From contig OZ241358.1 of NCBI GenBank assembly GCA_965200465.1, positions 3,038,001 to 3,102,000 of the forward strand: a stretch of 64,000 nt of DNA. Direction: 5' to 3'. The stretch is from Azophilus sp965200465 (lineage in GTDB: Bacteria > Pseudomonadota > Gammaproteobacteria > Pseudomonadales > Azotimanducaceae). The position numbers and the translations under genes were made by a program. Shown here piece by piece: positions 36,019 through 44,405 of this stretch (positions are counted from its first letter, which is position 1; the number at the start of each line of letters is the position of its first letter). The notes below the pieces were generated by a model. It was given only the letters and a program-made list of their open reading frames with translations, was not told where the DNA came from and did no database searches.

Positions 36019-37173
36019 ATGGCGAACCGCGGCAAAAACAGCCCCGGTCAAGTCCGGGACGCCATCCTGAACGCCCTCTCCGAGTCGGGGGAGTCGCTGA
36101 GCGTCTCGGAAATCGTCGCCGGCGTTCGCCGGCGCATCGGGGAGACGCCGGCCTCCTCCATCAGATCATATCTGAGGCTCAATACGCCTAAGCTGTTCGT
36201 CCGTGAGCAACGGGGCCTGTACCGTGTCCGCCGCAGTTCACCAAGCCAGCGGCAGAAATATTTGCTTCCTACTGAGCAACTCCAGGAAGCGTTTTGCTTC
36301 GGCCAATCGGAACTGCACCATGCGGACTGCTTTTCTTGGCTTGAGCGCCAAGCGCCCAGCTCCGTGCACGGCGTGGTTACGGATCCGCCCTACGGCCTGC
36401 ATGAATACACCGATGAGCAGCAGCGTAAACTGCGTTCCGGCAAGGGGGGAGTGTGGCGCTTGCCGCCTTCCTTTGATGGCCACCAGCGCTCCCCCCTGCC
36501 CAGGTTCACGACCCTGAATGAAAGTCAACTTATTGAAATAAAAGATTTTTTTCGCGTTTGGGGGAATATCCTTCTGCCCGTGCTGGTGCCTGGCGCCAAT
36601 GTGGTCGTCGCCTCCAATCCTCTGGTTTCCCACATCGTTGCAACCGCGTTGGCCGCCGCCGGTTTGGAGCGGAGGGGTGAAGTCATGCGGCTGACCATGA
36701 CCATGCGCGGCGGCGACCGTCCCAAGGGCGCCCATGAGGAATTCAATGAAGTAAGCGTTATGCCGCGCTCCATGTGGGAGCCTTGGCTGGTGTTCCGCAA
36801 GCCCCTTGAAGGGCGGGTTCAAGACAACTTGCGCAAATGGGGAACGGGCGGCTTCCGTCGGCCGGCACCTGACAAGCCGTTCGGCGATGTCATCGCCTCG
36901 TCGCCCACCCGGCGCCAAGAGCGCGACCTAGCTCCGCACCCAAGCCTGAAGCCGCAGGCGTTTCTCCGCCAACTCGCAAGGGGGGTGCTTCCCCTCGGCG
37001 AAGGCATCGTGTTGGACCCGTTCGCCGGCGCCGGGTCCACTCTCGCCGCCTGCAACGCCATCGGGTATTGCAGCTTGGGCGTCGAAAAGGACGAGGGCTA
37101 CTTTCTGCTCGCCAAGCAAGCCATACCCAAGCTGACGAACTACGCCGGCAACGGAACGGAATCAGTCCGGTAA
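36019..37173 (+). CDS. Site-specific DNA methyltransferase, beta class, with N-terminal winged helix
   Basis: A 384-residue amino-methyltransferase. The catalytic motif IV, TDPPYG (121-126), precedes the AdoMet motif I, DPFAGAGST, near residue 335, the beta-class order used by N6-adenine and N4-cytosine enzymes. Residues 1-70 form a winged-helix-like domain before the catalytic part, unusual for small type II methyltransferases. It overlaps the convergent endonuclease gene by 34 bases. Together they form a type II restriction-modification pair; the recognition site is unknown. Confidence 0.85.
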   Translation: MANRGKNSPGQVRDAILNALSESGESLSVSEIVAGVRRRIGETPASSIRSYLRLNTPKLFVREQRGLYRVRRSSPSQRQKYLLPTEQLQEAFCFGQSELHHADCFSWLERQAPSSVHGVVTDPPYGLHEYTDEQQRKLRSGKGGVWRLPPSFDGHQRSPLPRFTTLNESQLIEIKDFFRVWGNILLPVLVPGANVVVASNPLVSHIVATALAAAGLERRGEVMRLTMTMRGGDRPKGAHEEFNEVSVMPRSMWEPWLVFRKPLEGRVQDNLRKWGTGGFRRPAPDKPFGDVIASSPTRRQERDLAPHPSLKPQAFLRQLARGVLPLGEGIVLDPFAGAGSTLAACNAIGYCSLGVEKDEGYFLLAKQAIPKLTNYAGNGTESVR

Positions 37174-37760
37174 ACCCAGCTCTCACGCAGTTTCCTAATG
37201 CCGTCGGCATGAAGCGTAGCGGTCCTTGTGCCGAGTTCCCCTCTCTGGTTCCGCCTAAAGTCGGTCACCGTAACCTGGCCCAGATAGACTTCGGTAAAGG
37301 TCATCGGACGCCGATTCACGGCGGGTTCAGTGGCCGTATCAACATCGTAAACAAACACGCACATCCACTGGTCCCGCGCACCGTGAGTGTCCACGGCCCC
37401 ACCTTTCTTGCGCGTGGTTTTGATTTCCACCCCATCGGCACCGGCCTTTACTGAATTGTCAGGATAAACTCCCTGCGCCACTAAATCGGGATGGCCGTTG
37501 TGGTAGTTGTTCTCCACAAGCACTCGGGAATGGGCAGCCAAGCTCGACGTTAGCAAATCGGACAGAATTCCAGACATGATCGCCGGCCGTAAAATGTCAT
37601 CCAGCCGCTTGAGCCCTCTGGAAGCCAAGTGTTCATTGACGTCGTGAAAGAAGTCATAGACATCCTGCAAAGCAAGCCGAAAATCATCCAGCCGTAGTTG
37701 ATAGGGCAGATTGGCCTCCGGGTTGAAGCCCTGCGCATCGACAAGATTCTTGGCCGGCAT
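37140..37760 (-). CDS. PD-(D/E)XK type II restriction endonuclease
   Basis: A 206-residue protein with HPD (P91, D92) followed 19 residues later by VEIK (E112, K114), the spacing of a PD-(D/E)XK nuclease site. A conserved-looking DILRPAIMSGILSDLLTS helix precedes it. ATG 37760 is chosen; a TTG at 37817 directly after dctP is possible. It converges on and overlaps the methyltransferase gene, so expression of the two may interfere. No subtype could be named. Confidence 0.75.
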   Translation of the reverse strand: MPAKNLVDAQGFNPEANLPYQLRLDDFRLALQDVYDFFHDVNEHLASRGLKRLDDILRPAIMSGILSDLLTSSLAAHSRVLVENNYHNGHPDLVAQGVYPDNSVKAGADGVEIKTTRKKGGAVDTHGARDQWMCVFVYDVDTATEPAVNRRPMTFTEVYLGQVTVTDFRRNQRGELGTRTATLHADGIRKLRESWVYRTDSVPLPA

Positions 37761-37821
37761 AGCAAAAAGGGGGTGCGGCAGGGGGTTCAGCAAGGTTTGC
37801 GGCGAGGCGCCTGACAAGCCG

Positions 37822-38862
37822 TCAGGAATACCTATAGGGCGGCCCCGCCTGGGCCATGGTGGCGTTGTACTGCTTGAGGATTTCCACCACCCGCGCCCGG
37901 CGCGGGCTGGTCTTGGCGATCTCGTCCCAGAACTTCAGGGCTTCGTCCTCCACCTGCTTCCAGTCCGCGTCGGGGATGGTGGTCAGTTGCAGCTTCCGGC
38001 CTTGGGTGCGCAGGTGCGCCTCGCCGCCCCAGTACCAATGCTGGCGGTAGTAGTGGGAGCTGTCCATGCAGACGCGGAACAGTTCCTGCAGGCGCTCCGG
38101 CAGGGCGTTCCAGGCGTCCGTATTGGCGAAGAAGGAGCCGCACCAGGCGCCGGAGATGTTGTTGGTGAGGAAGTAGTTGGTCACGTCCGCCCAGCCGACG
38201 GTGTAGTCCTCCGTGATGCCGGACCAGGCGATGCCGTCCAGCTCCCCGGTCTGCACGGCCACCTCAATGTCCTCATAAGGCAGGGTGACCGGCACCACGC
38301 CGAAGCGGGCAAGGAAGCGGCCGGCGGTGGGAAAGGTGAACACGCGCTTGCCCTTCAGGTCCGCCACGCTGCGGATGGGCGCCACGGTGTTGAAGTGGCA
38401 GGGGTCCCAGGAGCCGGCGCTCAGCCAGGTGACGCCCTCGATCTCGTCGTACGCCTCCCGCCAGATTTCCTTGAGACCGTAGCGGTTGAACAGCACCGGC
38501 ACGTCCAGGCTGTAGCGGGTGGCGAAGGGGAAGTAGCCGCCGAACACGGCGACGTCAGCGGGTGAGGCCATGGAGTCGTCATCGCTCTGCACTGCGTCGA
38601 TGGCGCCTTTCTGCAGGGCGCGGAACAGTTCCGGCGTCGGCACCAGCTGATCCGCGGTGTAAAGCTCGATGCGCATGTCGGCGCCGGCGATCTTGTTGAA
38701 GGAGTCCACCGCCGGCTTCACCACATGCTCCGCCAAGGGGCCGCCGGCGTAGGTTTGCAGCCGCCAGCGAATGGTGGTCTTGGATTGGGCGACCACCGCC
38801 GGGGCGGTGGCCGCCGCAGCGGCGCCGAGGCCGGCCGCCTTCAGGAATTTGCGTTTGTTCAT
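37822..38862 (-). CDS. dctP: TRAP transporter periplasmic substrate-binding protein DctP
   Basis: A 346-residue solute-binding protein with a twin-arginine-like leader (KRKFLKAAGLG, Ala-rich, ending VVAQ), so it may be exported folded. The GAIDAVQSDDDSM and LKGKRVFTFPTAGRF segments match the DctP fold, with an Arg in that region expected to hold a substrate carboxylate. Ligand unknown; an organic acid from the catabolic network is plausible. The permease genes follow after a 3.1-kb inserted module. Confidence 0.9.
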   Translation of the reverse strand: MNKRKFLKAAGLGAAAAATAPAVVAQSKTTIRWRLQTYAGGPLAEHVVKPAVDSFNKIAGADMRIELYTADQLVPTPELFRALQKGAIDAVQSDDDSMASPADVAVFGGYFPFATRYSLDVPVLFNRYGLKEIWREAYDEIEGVTWLSAGSWDPCHFNTVAPIRSVADLKGKRVFTFPTAGRFLARFGVVPVTLPYEDIEVAVQTGELDGIAWSGITEDYTVGWADVTNYFLTNNISGAWCGSFFANTDAWNALPERLQELFRVCMDSSHYYRQHWYWGGEAHLRTQGRKLQLTTIPDADWKQVEDEALKFWDEIAKTSPRRARVVEILKQYNATMAQAGPPYRYS

Positions 38863-38993
38863 GTCCGTCTCATCCCAATGTCAAAATCAGCGAGGCGAAG
38901 CCTCTCCCGACCGCAGGGCCGGCCTCGGCCGGGGCGCAGCGCCAGCCAAGCATACAGCACCCGCGGCGGGCAAGCCGCTTGTCCCTTGACGAC

Positions 38994-39118
38994 AAGGTCA
39001 TTCCAAAGTCCGCCGGGGGCCTGCATTTCTCCCACCCAAGTGTTCCTTTTACGCTTTTGGAATGCGGATTTTCCCACCATCCGTGAATCTTCTCGGTTCA
39101 TTTCGGATGTTCATCCCA
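38994..39118 (-). repeat. Dispersed repeat, copy B (inverted)
   Basis: Reverse-complement partner of 29684-29808, about 85-90% identical by eye over 125 bases and gap-free. It lies between dctP and hfq. No terminal inverted repeats or flanking duplication could be recognised at either copy. Confidence 0.65.
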
Positions 39119-39275
39119 CCATTAGAGTATGCGCACGACTTTGAGATGGCCCTGCCCTTGACGAAACGCCCCTTGAATTGGGCGGCAAGCCAAGTTTAGC
39201 TTCGACTTTCGATCATGGACGGGTACTAACGGAGCGATGGCCGTAGTATCCTTCGCCCCACCAACGGAGGTGATC

Positions 39276-39557
39276 ATGACCAAAGGGATCCCGGTGCAAG
39301 ACCCCTATCTCAACGCGCTGCGCAGCGAACGCGTTCCCGTGTCCGTTTACTTGGTCAACGGCATCAAACTGCAGGGCCGCATCGAGTCGTTCGACCAATT
39401 CGTCATCCTGCTGCGCAATTCCGTCAGCCAAATGGTCTATAAGCACGCCATCTCCACGGTGGTGCCGTCGCGCAACTTCCAGTTCGGGCAGCGGGATGCT
39501 TCACCAGGCCGGCCGAGCGCCCGCGAACAGGAAGACTTTTCCGAGCCGAACAATTGA
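39276..39557 (+). CDS. hfq: RNA chaperone Hfq
   Basis: A 93-residue Sm-like protein that forms hexamers and pairs small RNAs with mRNAs. The Sm1 block (QDPYLNALRSERVPVSVYLVNGIKLQGRI) and the Sm2 signature YKHAISTVVPS are complete. The ATG has an excellent GGAGG upstream. Its stop overlaps the hflX start, so the two are coupled in the conserved hfq-hflX-hflKC order. Confidence 0.97.
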   Translation: MTKGIPVQDPYLNALRSERVPVSVYLVNGIKLQGRIESFDQFVILLRNSVSQMVYKHAISTVVPSRNFQFGQRDASPGRPSAREQEDFSEPNN

Positions 39558-40855
39558 TCGAAGGCAAGCAGACGGATTCCGCCCTCTTCATAGACCGCCA
39601 TGCGGCGGGGCGGCGCACCCTTGTGCTGCATGTCGAGTTCGATGGCGCCGCCGCCTTCGATTTGGCGGAAGCCAAGGAGTTGGCCCGCTCAGCCTCCTTG
39701 GGCATCGCCGCAACGCTGGTGGCGAAGCGCCGGCGCCAGCATCCGCGCTGGCTCGTCGGCCCGGGCAAGCTGGAGGAGCTGCGTGAACGCCTGCCCCAAG
39801 TCGGGGCCGACCTGTTGCTGGTCAACAACGACCTGTCAGCAGGTCAGCAGCGCAACTTGGAGGAGGCGCTGGCTTGCCGGGTGATGAGCCGCGCCGAGCT
39901 GATCATCCTCATCTTTGCGCAGCGCGCCCGCACCTTTGAAGGGCAACTGCAGGTGGAGCTCGCCCAGCTCAAACACGCCCAAACTCGTTTGGTGCGCGGC
40001 TGGAGCCATCTGGACCGGCAGAAGGGCGGCATCGGCTTGCGCGGCGGCGGCGAGAAGCAGTTGGAGTTGGACCAACGAATGCTGGGGGCGCGCCTCAAGG
40101 CGGTGCAGTCCCGGCTGCGCCAAGTGGCGCGGCGACGGCAACAAGGCCGCCGGCGGCGCAGCCGCTCCGGGGTTCCCTCGGTCGCCTTGGTGGGCTATGC
40201 AAACGCCGGCAAATCGACCCTTTTCAATGCCCTGACAAAGGCCGCGGTGGCGGTGGAGGACAAACTGTTCGCCACTCTGGACCCCACCTTGCGCCGCCTC
40301 GCCGTGCCTGGGGCCGGCCAAGTGGTGCTTGCGGACACGGTGGGCTTCGTCAGCCGCCTGCCGCACAGCCTCATAGACGCCTTCAAGGCGACTTTGGAGG
40401 AAGTGACCGAGGCCGATCTGTTGATCCACGTCATGGATGCCGCCAGCGCGGAACTTGAACAGCGCGTCGAGGACGTCGAAGCCGTGCTCAGGGACCTCGG
40501 CGCCGAGGATGTTCCCCGCATCAACGTGCTGAACAAGTGGGATTTGGCCGGCCAGGCGCCGCCAGTGCTGAACGCTCTGCCGATAAGCGCCGCCCAAGGG
40601 CTGGGGCTTGATGAACTGCTGTCCCAAATAGGCCGGGCGCTCGGCGTTTTCGCTCCCATCGAAGTGCGTCTGCCGACGACTGCGGGCAGCACCCGCGCTT
40701 GGCTGCACGCCTCCGGGGCCGTCCTTGACGAAACCAGCAACGGCAACGGCGAGATGCGTCTAAGGGTGCGGGGCGACGAACGTTTGTTGAAACGGCTGCG
40801 CCGGGACCTCGGGGATTTGCGGGCGGTCTTGGGCGGTCCTTTGCAAGGCGTGTAA
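39554..40855 (+). CDS. hflX: GTPase HflX
   Basis: A 433-residue ribosome-associated GTPase with an N-terminal HflX domain, then the G domain: G1 GYANAGKST, G3 DTVGF, G4 NKWD. It splits stalled 70S ribosomes and has RNA helicase activity in model bacteria. The TTG start overlaps the hfq stop by four bases. A basic linker RRRQQGRRRRSR precedes the G domain. Confidence 0.96.
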   Translation: MIEGKQTDSALFIDRHAAGRRTLVLHVEFDGAAAFDLAEAKELARSASLGIAATLVAKRRRQHPRWLVGPGKLEELRERLPQVGADLLLVNNDLSAGQQRNLEEALACRVMSRAELIILIFAQRARTFEGQLQVELAQLKHAQTRLVRGWSHLDRQKGGIGLRGGGEKQLELDQRMLGARLKAVQSRLRQVARRRQQGRRRRSRSGVPSVALVGYANAGKSTLFNALTKAAVAVEDKLFATLDPTLRRLAVPGAGQVVLADTVGFVSRLPHSLIDAFKATLEEVTEADLLIHVMDAASAELEQRVEDVEAVLRDLGAEDVPRINVLNKWDLAGQAPPVLNALPISAAQGLGLDELLSQIGRALGVFAPIEVRLPTTAGSTRAWLHASGAVLDETSNGNGEMRLRVRGDERLLKRLRRDLGDLRAVLGGPLQGV

Positions 40856-40914
40856 TGCAGGCGTTGAAGGAGTACACTTAGCGTTCCGCAACCATCCACA
40901 GTAGGGAGCACCGC

Positions 40915-42045
40915 ATGGCGTGGAACGAACCCGGCAGCGGCGACAAGAACCCTTGGGGCAACAGAGGCGACCAAGGGCCGCCGGATCTTGATGAAGCCTT
41001 CCGCAAGCTGCAGGCGCAGTTGGCCAGCATCTTCGGTTTCGGCAAGCGGGGAGGCGCCAAGGGCGGCGGCTTCAGCGGCGGCCTGTTCGGTGCCCTGCTC
41101 GCCGTTCTTGCCGTCGTTTACGGTTTTTGGGGCCTGTATCAGGTGGACCAGGGCGAGCGGGGCGTGGTGTTCCGCTTCGGCGCGGTGCAGAGCAACATCG
41201 TCATGCCGGGGCTGCATTGGAACCCGCCGATCATCGACCGGGTGGAAAAGGTCAACGTCACCCGGGTGCGCTCCAAGAAGCATCAGGCGCTCATGCTCAC
41301 CGAGGACGAGAACATCGTTGATGTGAGCATGACCGTGCAGTATGTGGTTGACAACCCCATCGACTTCCTAGTGAAGGTGCGCAACCCGGAAGTGAGCCTG
41401 GACCACGCCACGGAGAGCGCCCTGCGCCATGTGGCCGGCGGCTCCATCATGGACCAGGTGATCACCGACGGGCGGGCCGCCATCGCCGTCGAGGTGCAGG
41501 AGCGCCTGCAAACCTACCTCAACCGCTACGAAACGGGCATCTTGGTCAGCAAGGTGAACATCGACGAAAGCGCCCCGCCCAACCAAGTGCGGGACGCCTT
41601 CAACGACGTGCAGAAGGCCAAGGAGGACGAGCAGCGGGTCATCAACGAAGCCAACGCCTACGCCGAGAGCATCATACCCACCGCCCGGGGCGAGGCGCAG
41701 CAGGTGATCGAGCAGGCCAACGCCTATCGGGACCAGGTGGTGGCCCGGGCCGAAGGGGAGGCGCAGCGGTTTGAAAAGCTGCTGACCGAGTACAGTCTGG
41801 CCAAGGGCGTCACCCGGGACCGCCTGTATCTGGACGCCATAGAATCCGTGCTGTCCAAGAGCTCCAAGATCATGGTGGACGTGGAGGGCGGCAACAACCT
41901 GATGTACCTGCCGCTTGACCGCTTCGTGCAGCCGGGGGCAGGCGCCGCGGGCGCCGGGCAGGACAGCGTCCGCAGCCTCGCCGATGCAGTGATTCGGGAA
42001 ATCAACAGCCGCGTGGCCGACGGCCGCGGGCGCGACGCACGTTGA
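40915..42045 (+). CDS. hflK: FtsH modulator HflK
   Basis: A 376-residue SPFH/band 7 membrane protein. A Gly-rich cytoplasmic N-terminus leads to one transmembrane helix (ALLAVLAVVYGFWGLYQV), then the periplasmic band 7 domain and a long coiled coil. With HflC it forms a large cage around the FtsH protease. hflC begins 15 bases downstream. Confidence 0.96.
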   Translation: MAWNEPGSGDKNPWGNRGDQGPPDLDEAFRKLQAQLASIFGFGKRGGAKGGGFSGGLFGALLAVLAVVYGFWGLYQVDQGERGVVFRFGAVQSNIVMPGLHWNPPIIDRVEKVNVTRVRSKKHQALMLTEDENIVDVSMTVQYVVDNPIDFLVKVRNPEVSLDHATESALRHVAGGSIMDQVITDGRAAIAVEVQERLQTYLNRYETGILVSKVNIDESAPPNQVRDAFNDVQKAKEDEQRVINEANAYAESIIPTARGEAQQVIEQANAYRDQVVARAEGEAQRFEKLLTEYSLAKGVTRDRLYLDAIESVLSKSSKIMVDVEGGNNLMYLPLDRFVQPGAGAAGAGQDSVRSLADAVIREINSRVADGRGRDAR

Positions 42046-42060
42046 AGGAGCAAGCCGCCG

Positions 42061-42930
42061 ATGAACATTCGCAATTTCGTAGCCGTCGCCATCGGCTTAG
42101 TCGCCGTGCTGCTGCTGCTGCAAAGCGTCTATATCGTGGACCAAACCGAGCGCGCCGTGCTGCTGCGCTTCGGCGCCGTCAGCAAGGCGGACATAGCGCC
42201 GGGGCTGCACTTCAAGCTGCCCGTCGCCGAGGACGTCAAGATCTTTGACGCCCGGGTGCTGACCTTGGACTCCAGCCCGGAAACCTACTACACCTTGGAG
42301 AAGAAGCCGCTGATAGTGGATTCGTTCGCCAAATGGCGGATCGTCGATGTGCCCAACTACTACACCGCCACTTCCGGGGACGAAGGCCGCGCCAATCGGG
42401 TGCTGCAGGAGCGCGTCAACGAGGGCTTGCGCAACGCCATCAGCCGCCGGGACATGCACGAGGTGATCTCCGGCGAACGGGACCAGCTCATGCAGGAGCT
42501 CACCGCCGACCTCAACCGCGCCATGAAGACCGCCACTGGCGTGGAGGTCATCGATGTTCGCGTGAAGCGCATCGACCTGCCCACCGAGGTCTCCACATCC
42601 GTCTATGAGCGGATGAACTCCGAGCGCGAGATCGAGGCCCGCCAGTACCGCGCCCAAGGCCAGGAGCTGGCGCTGGGCATCCGTGCGGATGCGGAGCGGC
42701 AGACCGTGGTGATCGAGGCGGAGGCATACCGGGAAGCGGAGCAGATTCGCGGCGACGGGGACGCCAAGTCCGCCTCCATCTACGCCAGCGCCTTCAACAA
42801 AGACCCGGAGTTCTACGAGTTCACCCGCAGCCTAAACGCCTACGCCAAGGTGTTCGGCGAAAAGAGCGACATGCTGGTGCTGGACCCGAACAGCGAGTTC
42901 TTCAAGTACCTGAAGAGCGATGCCGGCTAG
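42061..42930 (+). CDS. hflC: FtsH modulator HflC
   Basis: A 289-residue partner of HflK with an N-terminal transmembrane anchor, a band 7 domain (VDQTERAVLLRFG, VIDVRVKRIDLP) and a coiled-coil region. The GAAGGAGC before the ATG lies between the two genes. It acts at the cytoplasmic membrane in quality control of membrane proteins. Confidence 0.96.
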   Translation: MNIRNFVAVAIGLVAVLLLLQSVYIVDQTERAVLLRFGAVSKADIAPGLHFKLPVAEDVKIFDARVLTLDSSPETYYTLEKKPLIVDSFAKWRIVDVPNYYTATSGDEGRANRVLQERVNEGLRNAISRRDMHEVISGERDQLMQELTADLNRAMKTATGVEVIDVRVKRIDLPTEVSTSVYERMNSEREIEARQYRAQGQELALGIRADAERQTVVIEAEAYREAEQIRGDGDAKSASIYASAFNKDPEFYEFTRSLNAYAKVFGEKSDMLVLDPNSEFFKYLKSDAG

Positions 42931-43031
42931 AAGCAGCCGTCCTGAGCGCCCTGGCCGCCCCGCCTAGAGCAGGGCCGCACGCGCCTTCGCAGCCGCTGCG
43001 AAGCCTGGCGCCGAACGGCGGTTCCCAAGAA

Positions 43032-44405
43032 ATGAAGTCCGAATACTGGCGTTTGCCTGAGGGCGTGGAGGACTTGCTGCCGCCCCAGGCTTGGGAGCTT
43101 GAACTCATAAGACGCAAGGTGCTGGACCTGTTCCGCGCTTGGGACTTCGAGTACGTCAAGCCGCCCCTGATTGAATTCGTGGATGCGTTGCGAGTGGCCG
43201 GCGGCCGGGACCTGGATCTGCAAACCCTTAAGGCGGTGGACCAGCGCAGCGGGCGCCTGCTTGGGGTGCGGGCCGACCTGACCTCCCAAGCCGCCCGCAT
43301 CGACGCAAGCCGACTGGGCGCCCAAGGTGTGTTGAAGCTGTGCTACGCCGGTCCGGTGGTGTACGCCAACCCCCAAGGGGCGCTGGATTCGCGGGTTCCC
43401 ATCAAAGCCGGAGCGGAGATCTTCGGTGCAACGGCTTTGGAGGCCGACGCCGAGATCATCGCTTTGATGGTCGAAGTGCTGCAAGTCGCCGGCGTCGGCA
43501 AGCACCTTTGCCCCATCGCAAACTGCACAAAGGTGTTCAAAAGGCATCAATGGGGGTGGGACGGCCATGTGGGATCCGTGGCCATTCATCCCGGATGGCA
43601 TCCGGAAATCAAGGATGCCGAGCAACGCAAAGCGCTGTTCAAGGCTGAAAATCCAAGCTGGGACCCGCAGCGGAAGGCAAAGGGCAGCCCTCCGAAACCC
43701 GTAGTCGTGCTTGGCAACATGGGCGTTTACAAAGCCTTGACGCGCCCCCTGAGGTTAGGCGAAGACGACGAGCAGGCGCTGTTTTCGGCGGTGCAGTGCA
43801 AATCCGAAAACGACATCCGGGTGCTGGCGGGGACGGACGCCTTGGCGGACCTGCTGGTGGCCCTGCCCAAGTTGATGGGTCGCATCGAGCATCTCGACGA
43901 CGCCTGCCTGGAACTCCGAACTGCGCCTGCGCAAGTGGGCGAAGAACTGGCGCGGCTGCGGTGCTTGGCGGCTTTGGTCAAAGACCGCTGCTTGGATGTG
44001 GATCTCCGCTTCGACTTGGCGGAGCTGGCCGGCTACTCCTACCACAACGGCCCGGTGTTCGCAGCCTTCCACGGCCACCACGGCCAGGTTCTCGCCCGCG
44101 GCGGCCGCTACGACGGCATTGGCGCGGTGTTTGGACGCTCGCGTCCCGCCACGGGGTTTGACGTCAACCTAAAGCGGATTTTGGGCGTCTGTCCGGGAAA
44201 AGAGTTCGCTGTATGGGCGCCTTGGTGCGAGGACGATTCCCGCGCCGATTTGCGTCGCGCCATCGGTCGGCTGCGGGATGAGGGGTATCGGGTGCGCGAA
44301 GCCCTAGGCCCGCAGGACCGCCGTCCAAGACATTGCTCCGCAGCCTTGGTGCGGACTCGCAAAGGATGGCGGGTGCGCAAGCCGCCGCTTGAGGCGCCTC
44401 CATGA
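43032..44405 (+). CDS. hisZ: HisZ with an inserted zinc-finger-like segment
   Basis: A 457-residue class II aaRS-like regulatory subunit of ATP phosphoribosyltransferase, normally about 390 residues. The N-terminal LPEGVEDLLPPQA and the RGGRYDGIG motif are typical. Between EVLQVAGV and VVLGNMGVYKAL about 68 extra residues are inserted (43497-43700). They contain C160-x4-C165-x13-H179-x6-H186, a C2H2 zinc-finger-like pattern, then a charged PEIKDAEQRKALFK helix. The frame is uninterrupted. purA starts in its stop codon (ATGA). Confidence 0.88.
   Translation: MKSEYWRLPEGVEDLLPPQAWELELIRRKVLDLFRAWDFEYVKPPLIEFVDALRVAGGRDLDLQTLKAVDQRSGRLLGVRADLTSQAARIDASRLGAQGVLKLCYAGPVVYANPQGALDSRVPIKAGAEIFGATALEADAEIIALMVEVLQVAGVGKHLCPIANCTKVFKRHQWGWDGHVGSVAIHPGWHPEIKDAEQRKALFKAENPSWDPQRKAKGSPPKPVVVLGNMGVYKALTRPLRLGEDDEQALFSAVQCKSENDIRVLAGTDALADLLVALPKLMGRIEHLDDACLELRTAPAQVGEELARLRCLAALVKDRCLDVDLRFDLAELAGYSYHNGPVFAAFHGHHGQVLARGGRYDGIGAVFGRSRPATGFDVNLKRILGVCPGKEFAVWAPWCEDDSRADLRRAIGRLRDEGYRVREALGPQDRRPRHCSAALVRTRKGWRVRKPPLEAPP

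Noticed and set aside
38859..39101. Minus-strand frame starting in dispersed repeat copy B
   Set aside because: Only the repeat part is shared with copy A; the remainder is noncoding upstream sequence of dctP.
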